Shown one piece after another: positions 1-8,412 of a stretch of DNA of 64,000 bases. The DNA is taken from assembly GCF_902506325.1 (NCBI RefSeq), contig NZ_LR732333.1, positions 248,001-312,000 on the forward strand. Direction: 5' to 3'. How positions within the stretch are numbered: position 1 is the stretch's first letter; every line of letters begins with the position of its first letter. The notes beneath the pieces are model-generated. The model saw nothing but the letters and a program-made list of their open reading frames with translations. It made no database searches and was not told the DNA's origin. A program made the translations under genes and the position numbers. Origin of the DNA: Limnobacter sp. 130 (GTDB taxonomy: Bacteria > Pseudomonadota > Gammaproteobacteria > Burkholderiales > Burkholderiaceae_B).

Positions 1-1
1 A

Positions 2-367
2 CCGGCCGCGCAAGGCGAGTTGTTGTGGCGAGTCAGCTTGCCATTGTCTGCCCTGGCGCTCGGTTTGCTGGCCATTCCACTGGCATTTGTCAATCCACGG
101 GGTGGCAATTCACTGAATCAGCTCTTTGCCTTGTTGATTTACCTCACCTACAGCAATATCGTGTCGGTCACTCAAAGCATGGTCTCCAAGGAAACGCTCG
201 ATTTCTGGGTGGCTTTGGTGCTGCCACACGCCATTGTCTTACTCCTGTTTTATCTTCTGATGATGAAGCGCAACCGCCCCGCAGGCGCCCCATTGTTTCA
301 ATGGCGCAGGCCGGTTCGTTCTCTTGATTTGCAAGACGTGGTGGCCGGGCAGGAGATCAAACGATGA
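2..367 (+). CDS. lptF: LptF, LPS export ABC permease (5' truncated by window edge)
   Basis: This is the C-terminal 121 residues of an LptF-type permease, a partner of LptG in the inner-membrane LptB2FG complex that extracts lipopolysaccharide for transport to the outer membrane. The frame is open from base 2 without a start, so the gene begins upstream. Visible are a hydrophobic helix containing LALGLLAIPLAFVNPRGG, which matches the conserved membrane segment of LptF, a second helix near codon 45 and a third near codon 75, then a short cytoplasmic tail. The stop codon overlaps the lptG start in an ATGA at 364-367, which supports translational coupling. The identification rests on this tail plus the adjacent lptG. 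Confidence 0.9.
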   Translation, partial: PAAQGELLWRVSLPLSALALGLLAIPLAFVNPRGGNSLNQLFALLIYLTYSNIVSVTQSMVSKETLDFWVALVLPHAIVLLLFYLLMMKRNRPAGAPLFQWRRPVRSLDLQDVVAGQEIKR

Positions 368-1569
368 AAAAGCCCTTCACCGTCCCCCATTCCTTGCTGG
401 TTTACTTTCGAAGCGAGCTCTACAAAGCGATCACTTTTGTGATGGTTGCCTTTGTTGGTTTGTTCGCCTTTTTTGATCTGATTGCCGAGGTGGATCGTTT
501 GAGTTTGCCCGGCACCAGTTGGTTTTATTATTTCGTCGCGGTGTTGTTGGGTTTGCCTGCCCGGGTGTATGAAATTGCGCCCATTGCCGCGCTGATCGGC
601 TCGATTTACGCCTTGGTGCAGCTGGCCGCCAGCAGTGAATTGACAGCCATGCGCGCTGCAGGTTTAAGTACCACCAGCATGCTGAAAATGTTGGTTCGCA
701 TTGCAGCCGGTGTGGTGGTGATCACCGTGCTGTTCGGCGAGGCGGTGGCGCCATTGGCCGAGCGGGCGGCGGTGCCCATGCGGGCCAAGGCTTTGGGCTA
801 TGAAGTGGATCGCGATTTTCGAAGCGGGTACTGGTTGCGCGACACCTACAGCGCGCCCAATGCAGAGGCACGCGTGCGTTTTGTGAACTTCGACTCGTTC
901 AACAAAGACGGCGAATTGCTTAAACTGGAATATTACGAACTGGACCCGGAGTCCCGAATTCGGGCCTGGGTACGCGCTGAAAGTGCCATGTTCGATCCCA
1001 AGTCGGGTGACTGGGAGCTTCGCAATGTGCTGTTTCAGCGGTATTTCGATGAGGCGGTGAACAACCCGAATGCCGCCAAAGCGGGCTTGACCATTCAGGC
1101 CAGCGAATTTGAATCTCTTGAAACAATGCGCTGGACCTCGAATTTGTCGCCTGAATTATTAACAGGTTTGTTTGTTCGCCCCGACCGCATGAGTGCATGG
1201 CAGCTGTACAACTACTCCAATTTTTTAAGCAGCAACTTGCAGGCCACCGACAACATTGATTTGGCCTTTGCCAAAAAAATCATGTACCCATTTGCCATTT
1301 TGATCATGATGATGATCTCGCTGCCGTTTGCTTATTTGCATTTCAGGTCGGGCAGTGTGAGTGTGAAAGTGTTCGCAGGCATCATGATAGGTGTAGGTTT
1401 CCATTTGGTGAATAACCTGTTTTCCCACCTCAGCATGGTGGCCAGCTTCCCGCCGTTCGTCAGTGCGGCTTTGCCCAGTTTGCTGGGCTTTGTGGTGGGC
1501 ATGGGCGCATTGTGGTGGGTGTCGCAACCTGCGCCTTGGCGCACTTTGAATGTATTGAGGAATCGATGA
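364..1569 (+). CDS. lptG: LptG, LPS export ABC permease
   Basis: A 401-residue inner-membrane permease of the YjgP/YjgQ family and second permease subunit of LptB2FG, which powers lipopolysaccharide export. The N-terminus (LLVYFRSELYKAITFVM) leads into helix 1, further helices follow near residues 60-130, then a hydrophilic periplasmic domain (about 140-280, jellyroll-like in the family), then three C-terminal helices rich in MMMISLPFAY-type sequence. Length and topology fit LptG. It starts in the ATGA overlap with lptF and ends in an ATGA overlap with the chelatase gene, so the three genes are probably co-transcribed. Confidence 0.95.
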   Translation: MKKPFTVPHSLLVYFRSELYKAITFVMVAFVGLFAFFDLIAEVDRLSLPGTSWFYYFVAVLLGLPARVYEIAPIAALIGSIYALVQLAASSELTAMRAAGLSTTSMLKMLVRIAAGVVVITVLFGEAVAPLAERAAVPMRAKALGYEVDRDFRSGYWLRDTYSAPNAEARVRFVNFDSFNKDGELLKLEYYELDPESRIRAWVRAESAMFDPKSGDWELRNVLFQRYFDEAVNNPNAAKAGLTIQASEFESLETMRWTSNLSPELLTGLFVRPDRMSAWQLYNYSNFLSSNLQATDNIDLAFAKKIMYPFAILIMMMISLPFAYLHFRSGSVSVKVFAGIMIGVGFHLVNNLFSHLSMVASFPPFVSAALPSLLGFVVGMGALWWVSQPAPWRTLNVLRNR

Positions 1570-1943
1570 GCAGTACCGGGAAAAAAGCAGTTGTGTTGTT
1601 TGGTCATGGCGCGCGCGACCCACAGTGGGCCGAGCCCATGAAACGCTTGCAAAGCATGTTGACTACCCAACTGCCCAATGTGCAAGTTGAACTGGCATTT
1701 CTCGAATTGATGGCACCCAGCCTGCCCGACACGGTGGACTGCATGGCGCAGGGCGGTGTGGAGCATATTCAGGTGGTACCCATTTTCTTTGGAAAGGGCG
1801 GGCACTTGAAAAACGATTTCCCGGTGATCATGGCAGAAATGAAAGCCAAACACCCGGGTTTGAACATTGAGGCCACAACAGCTGTGGGTCAGTGGGATGC
1901 AGTGTGGCAAGCAATTGCCAATGAAATTGTTCAGCAGGTTTAA
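1566..1943 (+). CDS. CbiX-type sirohydrochlorin chelatase, short form
   Basis: A 125-residue single-domain chelatase of the CbiX/SirB family, which inserts cobalt or ferrous iron into sirohydrochlorin. Two expected metal-site histidines are visible: H14 in FGHGARDP and H80 in IFFGKGGHLK. The length equals the short CbiX-S form, which works as a homodimer. The frame is open further upstream inside lptG, but the ATG at 1566 overlaps the lptG stop as ATGA and places the first beta strand correctly. Near the siroheme-requiring CysI and the CobA methyltransferase it may act as a siroheme ferrochelatase, although it lies on the opposite strand from them. The choice of iron or cobalt cannot be settled here. 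Confidence 0.85.
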   Translation: MSSTGKKAVVLFGHGARDPQWAEPMKRLQSMLTTQLPNVQVELAFLELMAPSLPDTVDCMAQGGVEHIQVVPIFFGKGGHLKNDFPVIMAEMKAKHPGLNIEATTAVGQWDAVWQAIANEIVQQV

Positions 1944-1969
1944 TCAATAAAACAAACAGGAGACTTTCC

Positions 1970-2230
1970 ATGAAAAAATGGTTGCTGTTGGCTGCGCTGT
2001 GTTTTTCAGTTCCCGCTTACGCTCAATCCACCGAGGCAGCTTGTCAGGCCAAAGCGGTTAGCAAAGAAGGCAAGCCATTGAATGGTGCAGCAAAAAATTC
2101 GTTTATGAAAAAATGCATGGCTGACAACAAAGCCAGTTGTGCGGAACGCGCAGTGGGCAAAGACGGCAAAAAGCTGGCCGGCGCTGCCAAAAATTCGTTC
2201 ATGAAGAAGTGCGAGGCTGCCGCGGGTTAA
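1970..2230 (+). CDS. PsiF-repeat secreted small protein
   Basis: An 86-residue protein with a clear Sec signal peptide (residues 1-18, MKKWLLLAALCFSVPAYA, then Q). The mature part is two near-identical units, each Cys...A-V-x-K-(E/D)-G-K-x-L-x-G-A-A-K-N-S-F-M-K-K-C, about 34 residues apart. This is the PsiF repeat of phosphate-starvation-inducible proteins; the molecular role of the family is unknown. The paired cysteines suggest periplasmic disulfides. A good ribosome-binding site (caggagac) precedes the ATG. A hairpin-T terminator follows 28 bases after the stop, inside the opposing cobA gene. Confidence 0.85.
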   Translation: MKKWLLLAALCFSVPAYAQSTEAACQAKAVSKEGKPLNGAAKNSFMKKCMADNKASCAERAVGKDGKKLAGAAKNSFMKKCEAAAG

Positions 2231-2240
2231 AACGGCTCAG

Positions 2241-3023
2241 TCAAGCGGCTTTGATCGACCCAGCCAGAGCAATATCGGCTGGGTTTTTATTGGCCTGTTG
2301 AAGCGCTGCACATGCTTTGGCCAAGGCTTGGCCAATCAAGATAAGGCAAGGCCCATCGGTGAGCTGTTCAGCGGAAAACGAAGGCAACTTGCCCAAATTC
2401 AGTGGCGTGAATTTTTCAGCAGGAAGCGAAACGCTTTCGCATAAAATCACGGGAGTGTTGGGGTTGCGGCCCTTGTCGAGCAAGGCTGCGGCCCATGGGC
2501 CAGCCTGACGCAAGCCCATGTACACGGCCACCGTGTCGTTTTCAGTGCCGGTGAACAATTCCGTGCTGGGCACTTCGTTGGCGCCCACAGAAGGGGTGGT
2601 CAGTGTCAGGCTGCGAGCAACGCCACGCAGTGTCAGCGAAGCTTGCAAGCTGCTGGCAGCAGCCAAAGCCGCAGTGACTCCTGGCACCACTTCCACTGTA
2701 TGCCCTGCAGCTTTCAAAGCTGTAATTTCTTCATCGGCGCGGCCAAACACCATGGGGTCACCGCCCTTCAGGCGAACAACCAATGTGTATTTTTCAGCCG
2801 CTTCCACAAGTTGTTTGTTGATGAAGTGCTGGGCTGTGGATTTCTTGCCGCAGCGTTTTCCAACCGCGACAAGATTTGCATCGGGACGGGACTCGGCAAG
2901 AAGAGAGGGACTGACCAGCGCATCGTAAAACACACAGTCTGCCTGCATCAACAGCTTCAGGCCACGAACGGTGATTAAATCCTCCGCTCCAGGTCCTGCT
3001 CCAATCAATACAACGCGTCCCAT
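2241..3023 (-). CDS. cobA: Uroporphyrinogen-III C-methyltransferase (SUMT)
   Basis: A 260-residue SAM-dependent methyltransferase that converts uroporphyrinogen III to precorrin-2, the branch to siroheme and cobalamin. The glycine-rich start (VVLIGAGPGAEDLITVRG, residues 4-21) and the KGGDPMVFGRADEE motif (about 86-99) are diagnostic of the CobA/CysG-A family. There is no CysG-B dehydrogenase/chelatase domain, so precorrin-2 oxidation needs another enzyme. It is the last gene of the cys operon, 56 bases after cysN, and so can supply siroheme for CysI. Its 3' end carries a terminator that serves the opposing psiF-like gene. Confidence 0.94.
   Translation of the reverse strand: MGRVVLIGAGPGAEDLITVRGLKLLMQADCVFYDALVSPSLLAESRPDANLVAVGKRCGKKSTAQHFINKQLVEAAEKYTLVVRLKGGDPMVFGRADEEITALKAAGHTVEVVPGVTAALAAASSLQASLTLRGVARSLTLTTPSVGANEVPSTELFTGTENDTVAVYMGLRQAGPWAAALLDKGRNPNTPVILCESVSLPAEKFTPLNLGKLPSFSAEQLTDGPCLILIGQALAKACAALQQANKNPADIALAGSIKAA
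2258..2289 (+). terminator. Rho-independent terminator of the psiF-like gene, inside cobA
   Basis: ACCCAGCC at 2258-2265 pairs perfectly with GGCTGGGT at 2277-2284 across an 11-base loop and is followed by TTTTTATT. It lies 28 bases after the psiF-like stop and within the last codons of the opposing cobA gene. Confidence 0.8.
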
Positions 3024-3079
3024 CTTTAAAAGTCCCTATTTAAGAACAAGCAACCAACAACCGGGTGAAGGGTCGTTGC

Positions 3080-4438
3080 TTAGTTCTTTGCAACGATCAT
3101 GCCAGCAGCCACAGTTTGGTTCGTGGCGCTGTCAATCAAGATAAAACTGCCTGTTGCACGGCATTCGGTGTACAAATCCGCCACGATGGGCTGCGCCAGC
3201 ACCAATTCAATCTGCGCGATGTCATTCATTTGCACCGTTTTGGTGCTTTCGCCATGCAGCAGGGTGTGAATATCAAGCACCAAATTCACCGCCTTGATCT
3301 TGGCTTGGGTTTGGCGTGTGGTTTGCTTGATCCAGTACTTGCGCGCAGGGTTCAATGGTTCATTGTCCAACCAGCAAATGTCGGCCGTCAATGATTTCAC
3401 CGGGGTGTGGTTCACGGTGTCGCCACTGCTGACAATTTGATCGCCGCGGGAAACATCCACATCGCGGTCCAGCACCAGTGTTACACACTGGCCCAGGTGC
3501 GCTTCGGGCAAATCATCGTTCAACAGCACGATGCGCGATACCACAGCGCTTTGGCCTGAAGGGTGTACCACCACGGTGTCGCCCACTTTCACGCTGCCGC
3601 CTTCAACGCGACCCATGTAGCCACGGAAATCCTCGGCTTTGTGACCATCGTGGCGTGCCACCAATTGCACCGGGAAACGGAAACCCACTTTGTGGGCGGC
3701 CTCTGCGCGGTCGGCACGGCTTGGAATGTTTTCCAGAATGGGCAGCAAGGGCTGGCCAGTGTACCAAGGGGTTTTTGGACTGACGGTAACCACATTGTCG
3801 CCTGTAAGGGCTGAAATGGGCAGCACCAGTGCTTCGGCAACGCCCACGGTAACAGCCAGTTCACGCACAGCTTTTTCGGTGGCAATGAATTTTGCCTGGT
3901 CGAAATCAACCAGGTCCATTTTGTTCACGGCGAATAGAATCGCTGGAATGCCCAGTTTGCCGGCAATTGCACTGTGGCGTTTGGTTTGGGCCAGCAGTGT
4001 GGCTTTCAGGCCTTCCGCACCTTCTTCGAAGGCAACGCGGGTAATGTCGACCAGCACAATGGCCACGTCGGCAGTGGATGCGCCAGTGACCATGTTGCGT
4101 GTGTACTGCTCGTGACCTGGTGTGTCGGCCACAATAAACTTGCGTGCAGGTGTGGCGAAATAGCGGTAAGCCACGTCGATGGTAATGCCTTGCTCGCGCT
4201 CCGCTTCCAGACCGTCGGTCAGCAGGGAAAAGTCGATTGCATCACCTGCGGTGCGCTTGTTTTTTGCCTTGGAAATGGCGGCCAGCTGGTCAGCAAAAAT
4301 TCCTTTGCTGTCAAACAACAGGCGACCAATCAAGGTTGATTTTCCGTCGTCGACAGAGCCAGCGGTGATGAAGCGCAGCACACCGTGGTCTTGGGTGCTC
4401 AGTTTCAGGGCTTCGTTAATTGCGTTCATGGTATTCAT
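3080..4438 (-). CDS. cysN: Sulfate adenylyltransferase subunit 1 (GTPase)
   Basis: A 452-residue elongation-factor-like GTPase that drives sulfate activation to APS together with CysD. G1 is GSVDDGKST (27-35), G3 is DTPGHE (105-110) and G4 is NKMD (172-175), followed by two beta-barrel domains as in EF-Tu. The length matches stand-alone CysN without a fused CysC kinase domain. It lies 6 bases after cysD. The lack of an APS kinase fits the CysH downstream of activation being an APS reductase. Confidence 0.97.
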   Translation of the reverse strand: MNTMNAINEALKLSTQDHGVLRFITAGSVDDGKSTLIGRLLFDSKGIFADQLAAISKAKNKRTAGDAIDFSLLTDGLEAEREQGITIDVAYRYFATPARKFIVADTPGHEQYTRNMVTGASTADVAIVLVDITRVAFEEGAEGLKATLLAQTKRHSAIAGKLGIPAILFAVNKMDLVDFDQAKFIATEKAVRELAVTVGVAEALVLPISALTGDNVVTVSPKTPWYTGQPLLPILENIPSRADRAEAAHKVGFRFPVQLVARHDGHKAEDFRGYMGRVEGGSVKVGDTVVVHPSGQSAVVSRIVLLNDDLPEAHLGQCVTLVLDRDVDVSRGDQIVSSGDTVNHTPVKSLTADICWLDNEPLNPARKYWIKQTTRQTQAKIKAVNLVLDIHTLLHGESTKTVQMNDIAQIELVLAQPIVADLYTECRATGSFILIDSATNQTVAAGMIVAKN

Positions 4439-4444
4439 CTCGAT

Positions 4445-5356
4445 TTAGAAATAGCCTTCTTTCTTGCGGCGCTCCATGGAGGCCTCGGAAGTTTGATCGT
4501 CCATGCGGGTTGCGCCGCGCTCTGTGATGTCAGTGACCGCAGTCTCGGTGATGATTTCAGCCGGTGTTGCCGCGCTGCTTGCCACTGGGCAGGTGCAGGT
4601 AATATCGCCCACCGTGCGGAAGCGCACCGTGCGGGTTGTGACTGTTTCGCCTGCCTTGGGCTGTGTCATGTCAGTAATGGGAACCAGCAGGCCGTTGCGC
4701 TCGATCACCTCACGTTCGTGGGCGTAGTAAATATTGGGCAGTTCCAGCTTTTCGCGCTCAATGTATTGCCACACATCGAGTTCAGTCCAGTTGGAAATCG
4801 GGAACACGCGCATGTGCTCGCCGGGGTGCACACGTGTGTTGTACAGGTCCCAAAGCTCGGGGCGCTGGTTTTTCGGATCCCATTGGCCAAAGCCATCGCG
4901 GAAGGAAAAAATACGTTCTTTCGCGCGGGCTTTTTCTTCATCCCGACGGGCGCCACCCATTAGTGCATCGAAACCGAATTCTTCCTGGGTTTCAAGCAAG
5001 GTGACACTTTGAAACGAGTTGCGTGAAGCCTCGGGGTGGGGCAGGCGAATGGTGCCCTTTTTGATTGATCCTTCCAGGGAACGCACAATCAGTTCTTCGC
5101 CCAATTGCTTGGCTTTCCAGTCGCGAAATTCAATCACTTCCGGGAAGTTGTGCTCAGTGTCAATGTGCACCAAGGGAAATGGAAACTTGCCTGGGCGAAA
5201 TGCTTTTTCCGCAAGGCGCAGCATCACGATGGAATCTTTGCCACCCGAGAACAGCATGGCTGGGCGTGCGCATTCGGCGGCCACTTCGCGCATGATGTAG
5301 ATGGCTTCTGCTTCGAGCCAATCCAGGTGGGACATGGTGTGTACTTGCGTGCTCAT
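4445..5356 (-). CDS. cysD: Sulfate adenylyltransferase subunit 2
   Basis: A 303-residue catalytic subunit of ATP sulfurylase, which makes adenosine 5'-phosphosulfate from sulfate and ATP. The PP-loop SGGKDS is at residues 37-42, followed by PLVHIDTEHNFPEV. The C-terminus carries the usual ERRKKEGYF ending. It sits between cysH and cysN with 26- and 6-base gaps, in one transcription unit. Nothing is abnormal in length or motifs. Confidence 0.97.
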   Translation of the reverse strand: MSTQVHTMSHLDWLEAEAIYIMREVAAECARPAMLFSGGKDSIVMLRLAEKAFRPGKFPFPLVHIDTEHNFPEVIEFRDWKAKQLGEELIVRSLEGSIKKGTIRLPHPEASRNSFQSVTLLETQEEFGFDALMGGARRDEEKARAKERIFSFRDGFGQWDPKNQRPELWDLYNTRVHPGEHMRVFPISNWTELDVWQYIEREKLELPNIYYAHEREVIERNGLLVPITDMTQPKAGETVTTRTVRFRTVGDITCTCPVASSAATPAEIITETAVTDITERGATRMDDQTSEASMERRKKEGYF

Positions 5357-5382
5357 GATTTCTCTCGTTGTATTAATTCAGC

Positions 5383-6189
5383 TTATTTTTTCAAATTGGC
5401 ATTGTGCAAACCGCATTCTTTGCTGGTGGGGTCTTCCCACCACCAGCGGCCTGCGCGAATGTCTTCACCAATCGTGATTGCGCGGGTACAAGGCTCGCAG
5501 CCAATTGAAGGAAAACCTTCAAAGTGCAGTTTGTTCACGGGCACATCGTACTGGCGAACATAGGTCCATACATCCGCCTCGCTCCAGTCGGCCAGGGGGT
5601 TGAATTTCTCAATGCCACGGTCAACATCGAATTCGCGTGTGGGCAATTCAGCACGTGTGGCTGCCTGGGCCTGACGTTGCCCGGTGACCCATGCCTTGGC
5701 GTCTTTCAGCGCACGAGCCAGGGGTTCTACCTTGCGAATTCCGCAGCATTCTTTGCGCAGCGCAGTGCTTTCATAAAATGCATCGCGGCCTTTGGTGTTC
5801 ACATAGGTTTCGACCGCGGCGGCCTGTGGTTCAAACCACGCTACGGTTTGCCCGTATTTGGCTTGCAGGGCAGGGGCCACGTCCAGCGTTTGTTGATGCA
5901 AACGGCCAGTGTTCAGGCTGAACACACGAATGTTCAGTTTCAGGCGGGCAATTACATCGAACAAAACATTGTCTTCAGCAGCCAAACTGCTGGCCAGCGC
6001 GATTGAATCGAATTCGCTGGCGGCTTGGGTCAACAATGTTTCCAGCGCTTGAACTTTCGCGGCAATGTCAGTGGCGGGTTGGTGCGGGCCACGAAACACG
6101 GCGATCGCCTGCTCTTGCACAGCGTTGTTTTCCGTTGCTGCTTCAACACTGTGAAAGCGCGACTGTGCCGAAGTATTCACTGCATTCAT
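5383..6189 (-). CDS. cysH: Adenylylsulfate (APS) reductase, iron-sulfur type
   Basis: A 268-residue enzyme of the CysH family that reduces activated sulfate to sulfite with thioredoxin. The cluster-binding cysteines are present: Cys148-Cys149 in RKECCGIRKV and Cys231/Cys234 in GCEPCTRA. The catalytic cysteine is C259 in KECGLH. The CC plus CxxC signature is characteristic of [4Fe-4S] APS reductases and absent from enterobacterial PAPS reductases. That agrees with the absence of cysC in the operon. It starts two bases after the DUF934 gene. The substrate is inferred from the motif. Confidence 0.94.
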   Translation of the reverse strand: MNAVNTSAQSRFHSVEAATENNAVQEQAIAVFRGPHQPATDIAAKVQALETLLTQAASEFDSIALASSLAAEDNVLFDVIARLKLNIRVFSLNTGRLHQQTLDVAPALQAKYGQTVAWFEPQAAAVETYVNTKGRDAFYESTALRKECCGIRKVEPLARALKDAKAWVTGQRQAQAATRAELPTREFDVDRGIEKFNPLADWSEADVWTYVRQYDVPVNKLHFEGFPSIGCEPCTRAITIGEDIRAGRWWWEDPTSKECGLHNANLKK

Positions 6190-6191
6190 GC

Positions 6192-6731
6192 TTATGCTCC
6201 TGCGGCTGCAGCCCTGCGGTTGAACACGGGCAATGAGCCATCGGCACTGGTTTGGTAAGGAATGGTGAAATCAGCAAATGCATTCAATGCGTCTTCAAGC
6301 GACTTGCCTTCCTTGATGTCGAATTGCGTGAAACCGCAACGTGCCAGGTAGAAGAATTGATCGCGCCACACGTCACCGAATGCACGAATTTCGCCTGTGA
6401 AGCTGTAGCGCGTGCGCAGCAACACCGCGCCTGAATAGCCTTGGCCGTACTTGAACACCGGGAAATTGAACGCAATCAGCTTGAGTACGTTCACATCGCC
6501 TTGCAACTGCTCGGGGTTGTCGTCCGGGTTCAGGTACACACCCAACTCACCGGCTTGTGCGCGTGCAGAAAGTTCGGCTTTGTTGGCTTCCCAAACAGAC
6601 AGGTGCACCAGTACTTTGCCGTCAGCGGGAACAGCCACGGGTGCTTCATCAGTACCTTGTTCAATCACCACAAATTCATCGGCAACAATTTCAGCTTCGC
6701 CGTTCAGTGGTTTAACAATAATGTTTGCCAT
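6192..6731 (-). CDS. DUF934 protein of the sulfite reductase cluster
   Basis: A 179-residue member of the DUF934 family, which in proteobacteria nearly always lies beside cysI or cysH. The function is unresolved; a role as sulfite reductase accessory or electron-donor subunit has been proposed for such clusters. The central region includes NFPVFKYGQGYSGAVLLRTRY and ALNAFADFTIPYQ. There is no signal peptide, membrane helix or cysteine cluster. The frame extends further upstream into cysI, but the ATG at 6731 lies one base after the cysI stop and gives the conventional MANIIVKP start. Confidence 0.88.
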   Translation of the reverse strand: MANIIVKPLNGEAEIVADEFVVIEQGTDEAPVAVPADGKVLVHLSVWEANKAELSARAQAGELGVYLNPDDNPEQLQGDVNVLKLIAFNFPVFKYGQGYSGAVLLRTRYSFTGEIRAFGDVWRDQFFYLARCGFTQFDIKEGKSLEDALNAFADFTIPYQTSADGSLPVFNRRAAAAGA

Positions 6732-6732
6732 T

Positions 6733-8412
6733 TTATGCAGCCTCCTTGTTGGCATACACGTGCTCTTTGAATGGGTCTGCGCCAATGCGGTCGAGCGTGT
6801 CGATGAACAGTTCGTCTTCATGACGCTCGCGCACATACACTTCCAGCAACTTCACCACCACGCCAGGTACGTCTTTCTCATAGAAGGACTTTCCAATCAC
6901 CTTGCCGATCGAGGCATTGTTGCCCTGGCGGCCACCCAAGGTAACCTGGTACCACTCTTCGCCGTTTTTATCGACACCCAAAATGCCAATGTTGCCAATG
7001 TGGTGGTGGCCACATGAATTGATACAACCCGAAATGTTCAGGCTAAGGTCGCCCAGGTCAAACTGGTAATCCAGATTGTCCACAGCTTCCTGAATGCCCA
7101 AGGCAATTGGAATGGATTTGGCATTGGCCAGTGAACAGAAATCGCCGCCGGGGCAGGCGATGATGTCGCTCACCAAACCAATGTTGGGCATGGCCAGGTT
7201 GCGTTCCTTCAAGGTGCTCCACAGTTCGAACAGGTCTTGCTCGGCCACGTCGGACAATACAAAGTTTTGCTCGTGAGTCACACGCAGTTCACCGAAAGAA
7301 TATTGCTCAGCCAAATCGGCGATCAGGTGCATTTCATCGGTGTTGGCATCGCCTGGGGCAATACCGGGGCGCTTCAGCGAAATGCTGATGGCCACGTAAC
7401 CAGGCTGGCGATGTTCGCGTGCATTGCGGATTAGCCAGCGATCAAAGCCCACATGCTTGGCGCGCAAGCCACGGTTTTGCTCGGCAATGGTTGCCACTTG
7501 TTCGGCACTGAATTGCTCGTAAGCAGGTGCAGTGAAGAAAGAGGAAACGCGGTCAAATTCTTTCTGGGGAATAACGGACACACCGCCTTTGATGTGTTGC
7601 CACTCTTCTTCAACCTGCTTGGCAAATTCTTCCGGACCAATGGCACGCACCAGAATTTTGATGCGGGCTTTGTACAGGTTGTCCCGGCGACCATAGCGGT
7701 TGTATACGCGCATTACCGCTTCAATGTAGGTCAGCAGTTCTTGCCAGGGCAGATCATTTTTAATCACGGAACCAATGACGGGTGTGCGGCCCAAACCGCC
7801 ACCAGCCAGCACTTGTGCAAGCACTTCACCGGCAGCATTGCGGGTCAGGTTGACACCGATGTCATGCACTTGCACGGCTGCGCGATCCACGGCCGCGCCA
7901 TTCACCGCAATTTTGAACTTGCGCGGCAGGTGCGCAAATTCTGGGTGGAAGGTGCTCCACTGGCGAATCAGTTCGCAGAATGGGCGTGGGTCCACAAATT
8001 CGTCTTTCGCAATGCCAGCGAACGGGTCGCTGGTGGTGTTGCGAATACAGTTGCCGCTGGTCTGAATGGCGTGCATTTCAACTTCGGCCAATTCAGCCAG
8101 AATGTCAGGAATGCTCTCCAGTGCGGGCCAGTTGTACTGAATGTTCTGGCGCGTGGTGAAGTGCGCATAGTTGCGGTCGTACTTGGCCGAAATGTCTGCA
8201 AGCCGGTGCAATTGTTTTGCACCCAGCAAGCCGTAGGGAATGGCCACGCGCAGCATGGGCGCATGGCGCTGAATGTACAGGCCATTTTGCAGGCGCAATG
8301 GTCGGAACTCTTCGTCCGTCAATTCGCCCTTGAGAAAGCGCTCGGTTTGATTGCGAAACTGAGCCACGCGTTCGCGTACAAGGGCGTGGTCATAGTCGTC
8401 GTATTTGTACAT
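6733..8412 (-). CDS. cysI: Sulfite reductase hemoprotein (siroheme, [4Fe-4S])
   Basis: A 559-residue nitrite/sulfite reductase that makes the six-electron reduction of sulfite to sulfide. It has two ferredoxin-like half-domains and two siroheme domains. The cluster and siroheme ligands are C420 and C426 (CPGGDFC) and C463 and C467 (GCINSC). The HFTTRQNIQ segment (84-92) is typical. No CysJ flavoprotein is encoded nearby, so the electron donor is unknown; ferredoxin or the DUF934 partner are possible. It abuts the tauE-like gene (0 bases) and DUF934 (1 base). Confidence 0.95.
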   Translation of the reverse strand: MYKYDDYDHALVRERVAQFRNQTERFLKGELTDEEFRPLRLQNGLYIQRHAPMLRVAIPYGLLGAKQLHRLADISAKYDRNYAHFTTRQNIQYNWPALESIPDILAELAEVEMHAIQTSGNCIRNTTSDPFAGIAKDEFVDPRPFCELIRQWSTFHPEFAHLPRKFKIAVNGAAVDRAAVQVHDIGVNLTRNAAGEVLAQVLAGGGLGRTPVIGSVIKNDLPWQELLTYIEAVMRVYNRYGRRDNLYKARIKILVRAIGPEEFAKQVEEEWQHIKGGVSVIPQKEFDRVSSFFTAPAYEQFSAEQVATIAEQNRGLRAKHVGFDRWLIRNAREHRQPGYVAISISLKRPGIAPGDANTDEMHLIADLAEQYSFGELRVTHEQNFVLSDVAEQDLFELWSTLKERNLAMPNIGLVSDIIACPGGDFCSLANAKSIPIALGIQEAVDNLDYQFDLGDLSLNISGCINSCGHHHIGNIGILGVDKNGEEWYQVTLGGRQGNNASIGKVIGKSFYEKDVPGVVVKLLEVYVRERHEDELFIDTLDRIGADPFKEHVYANKEAA

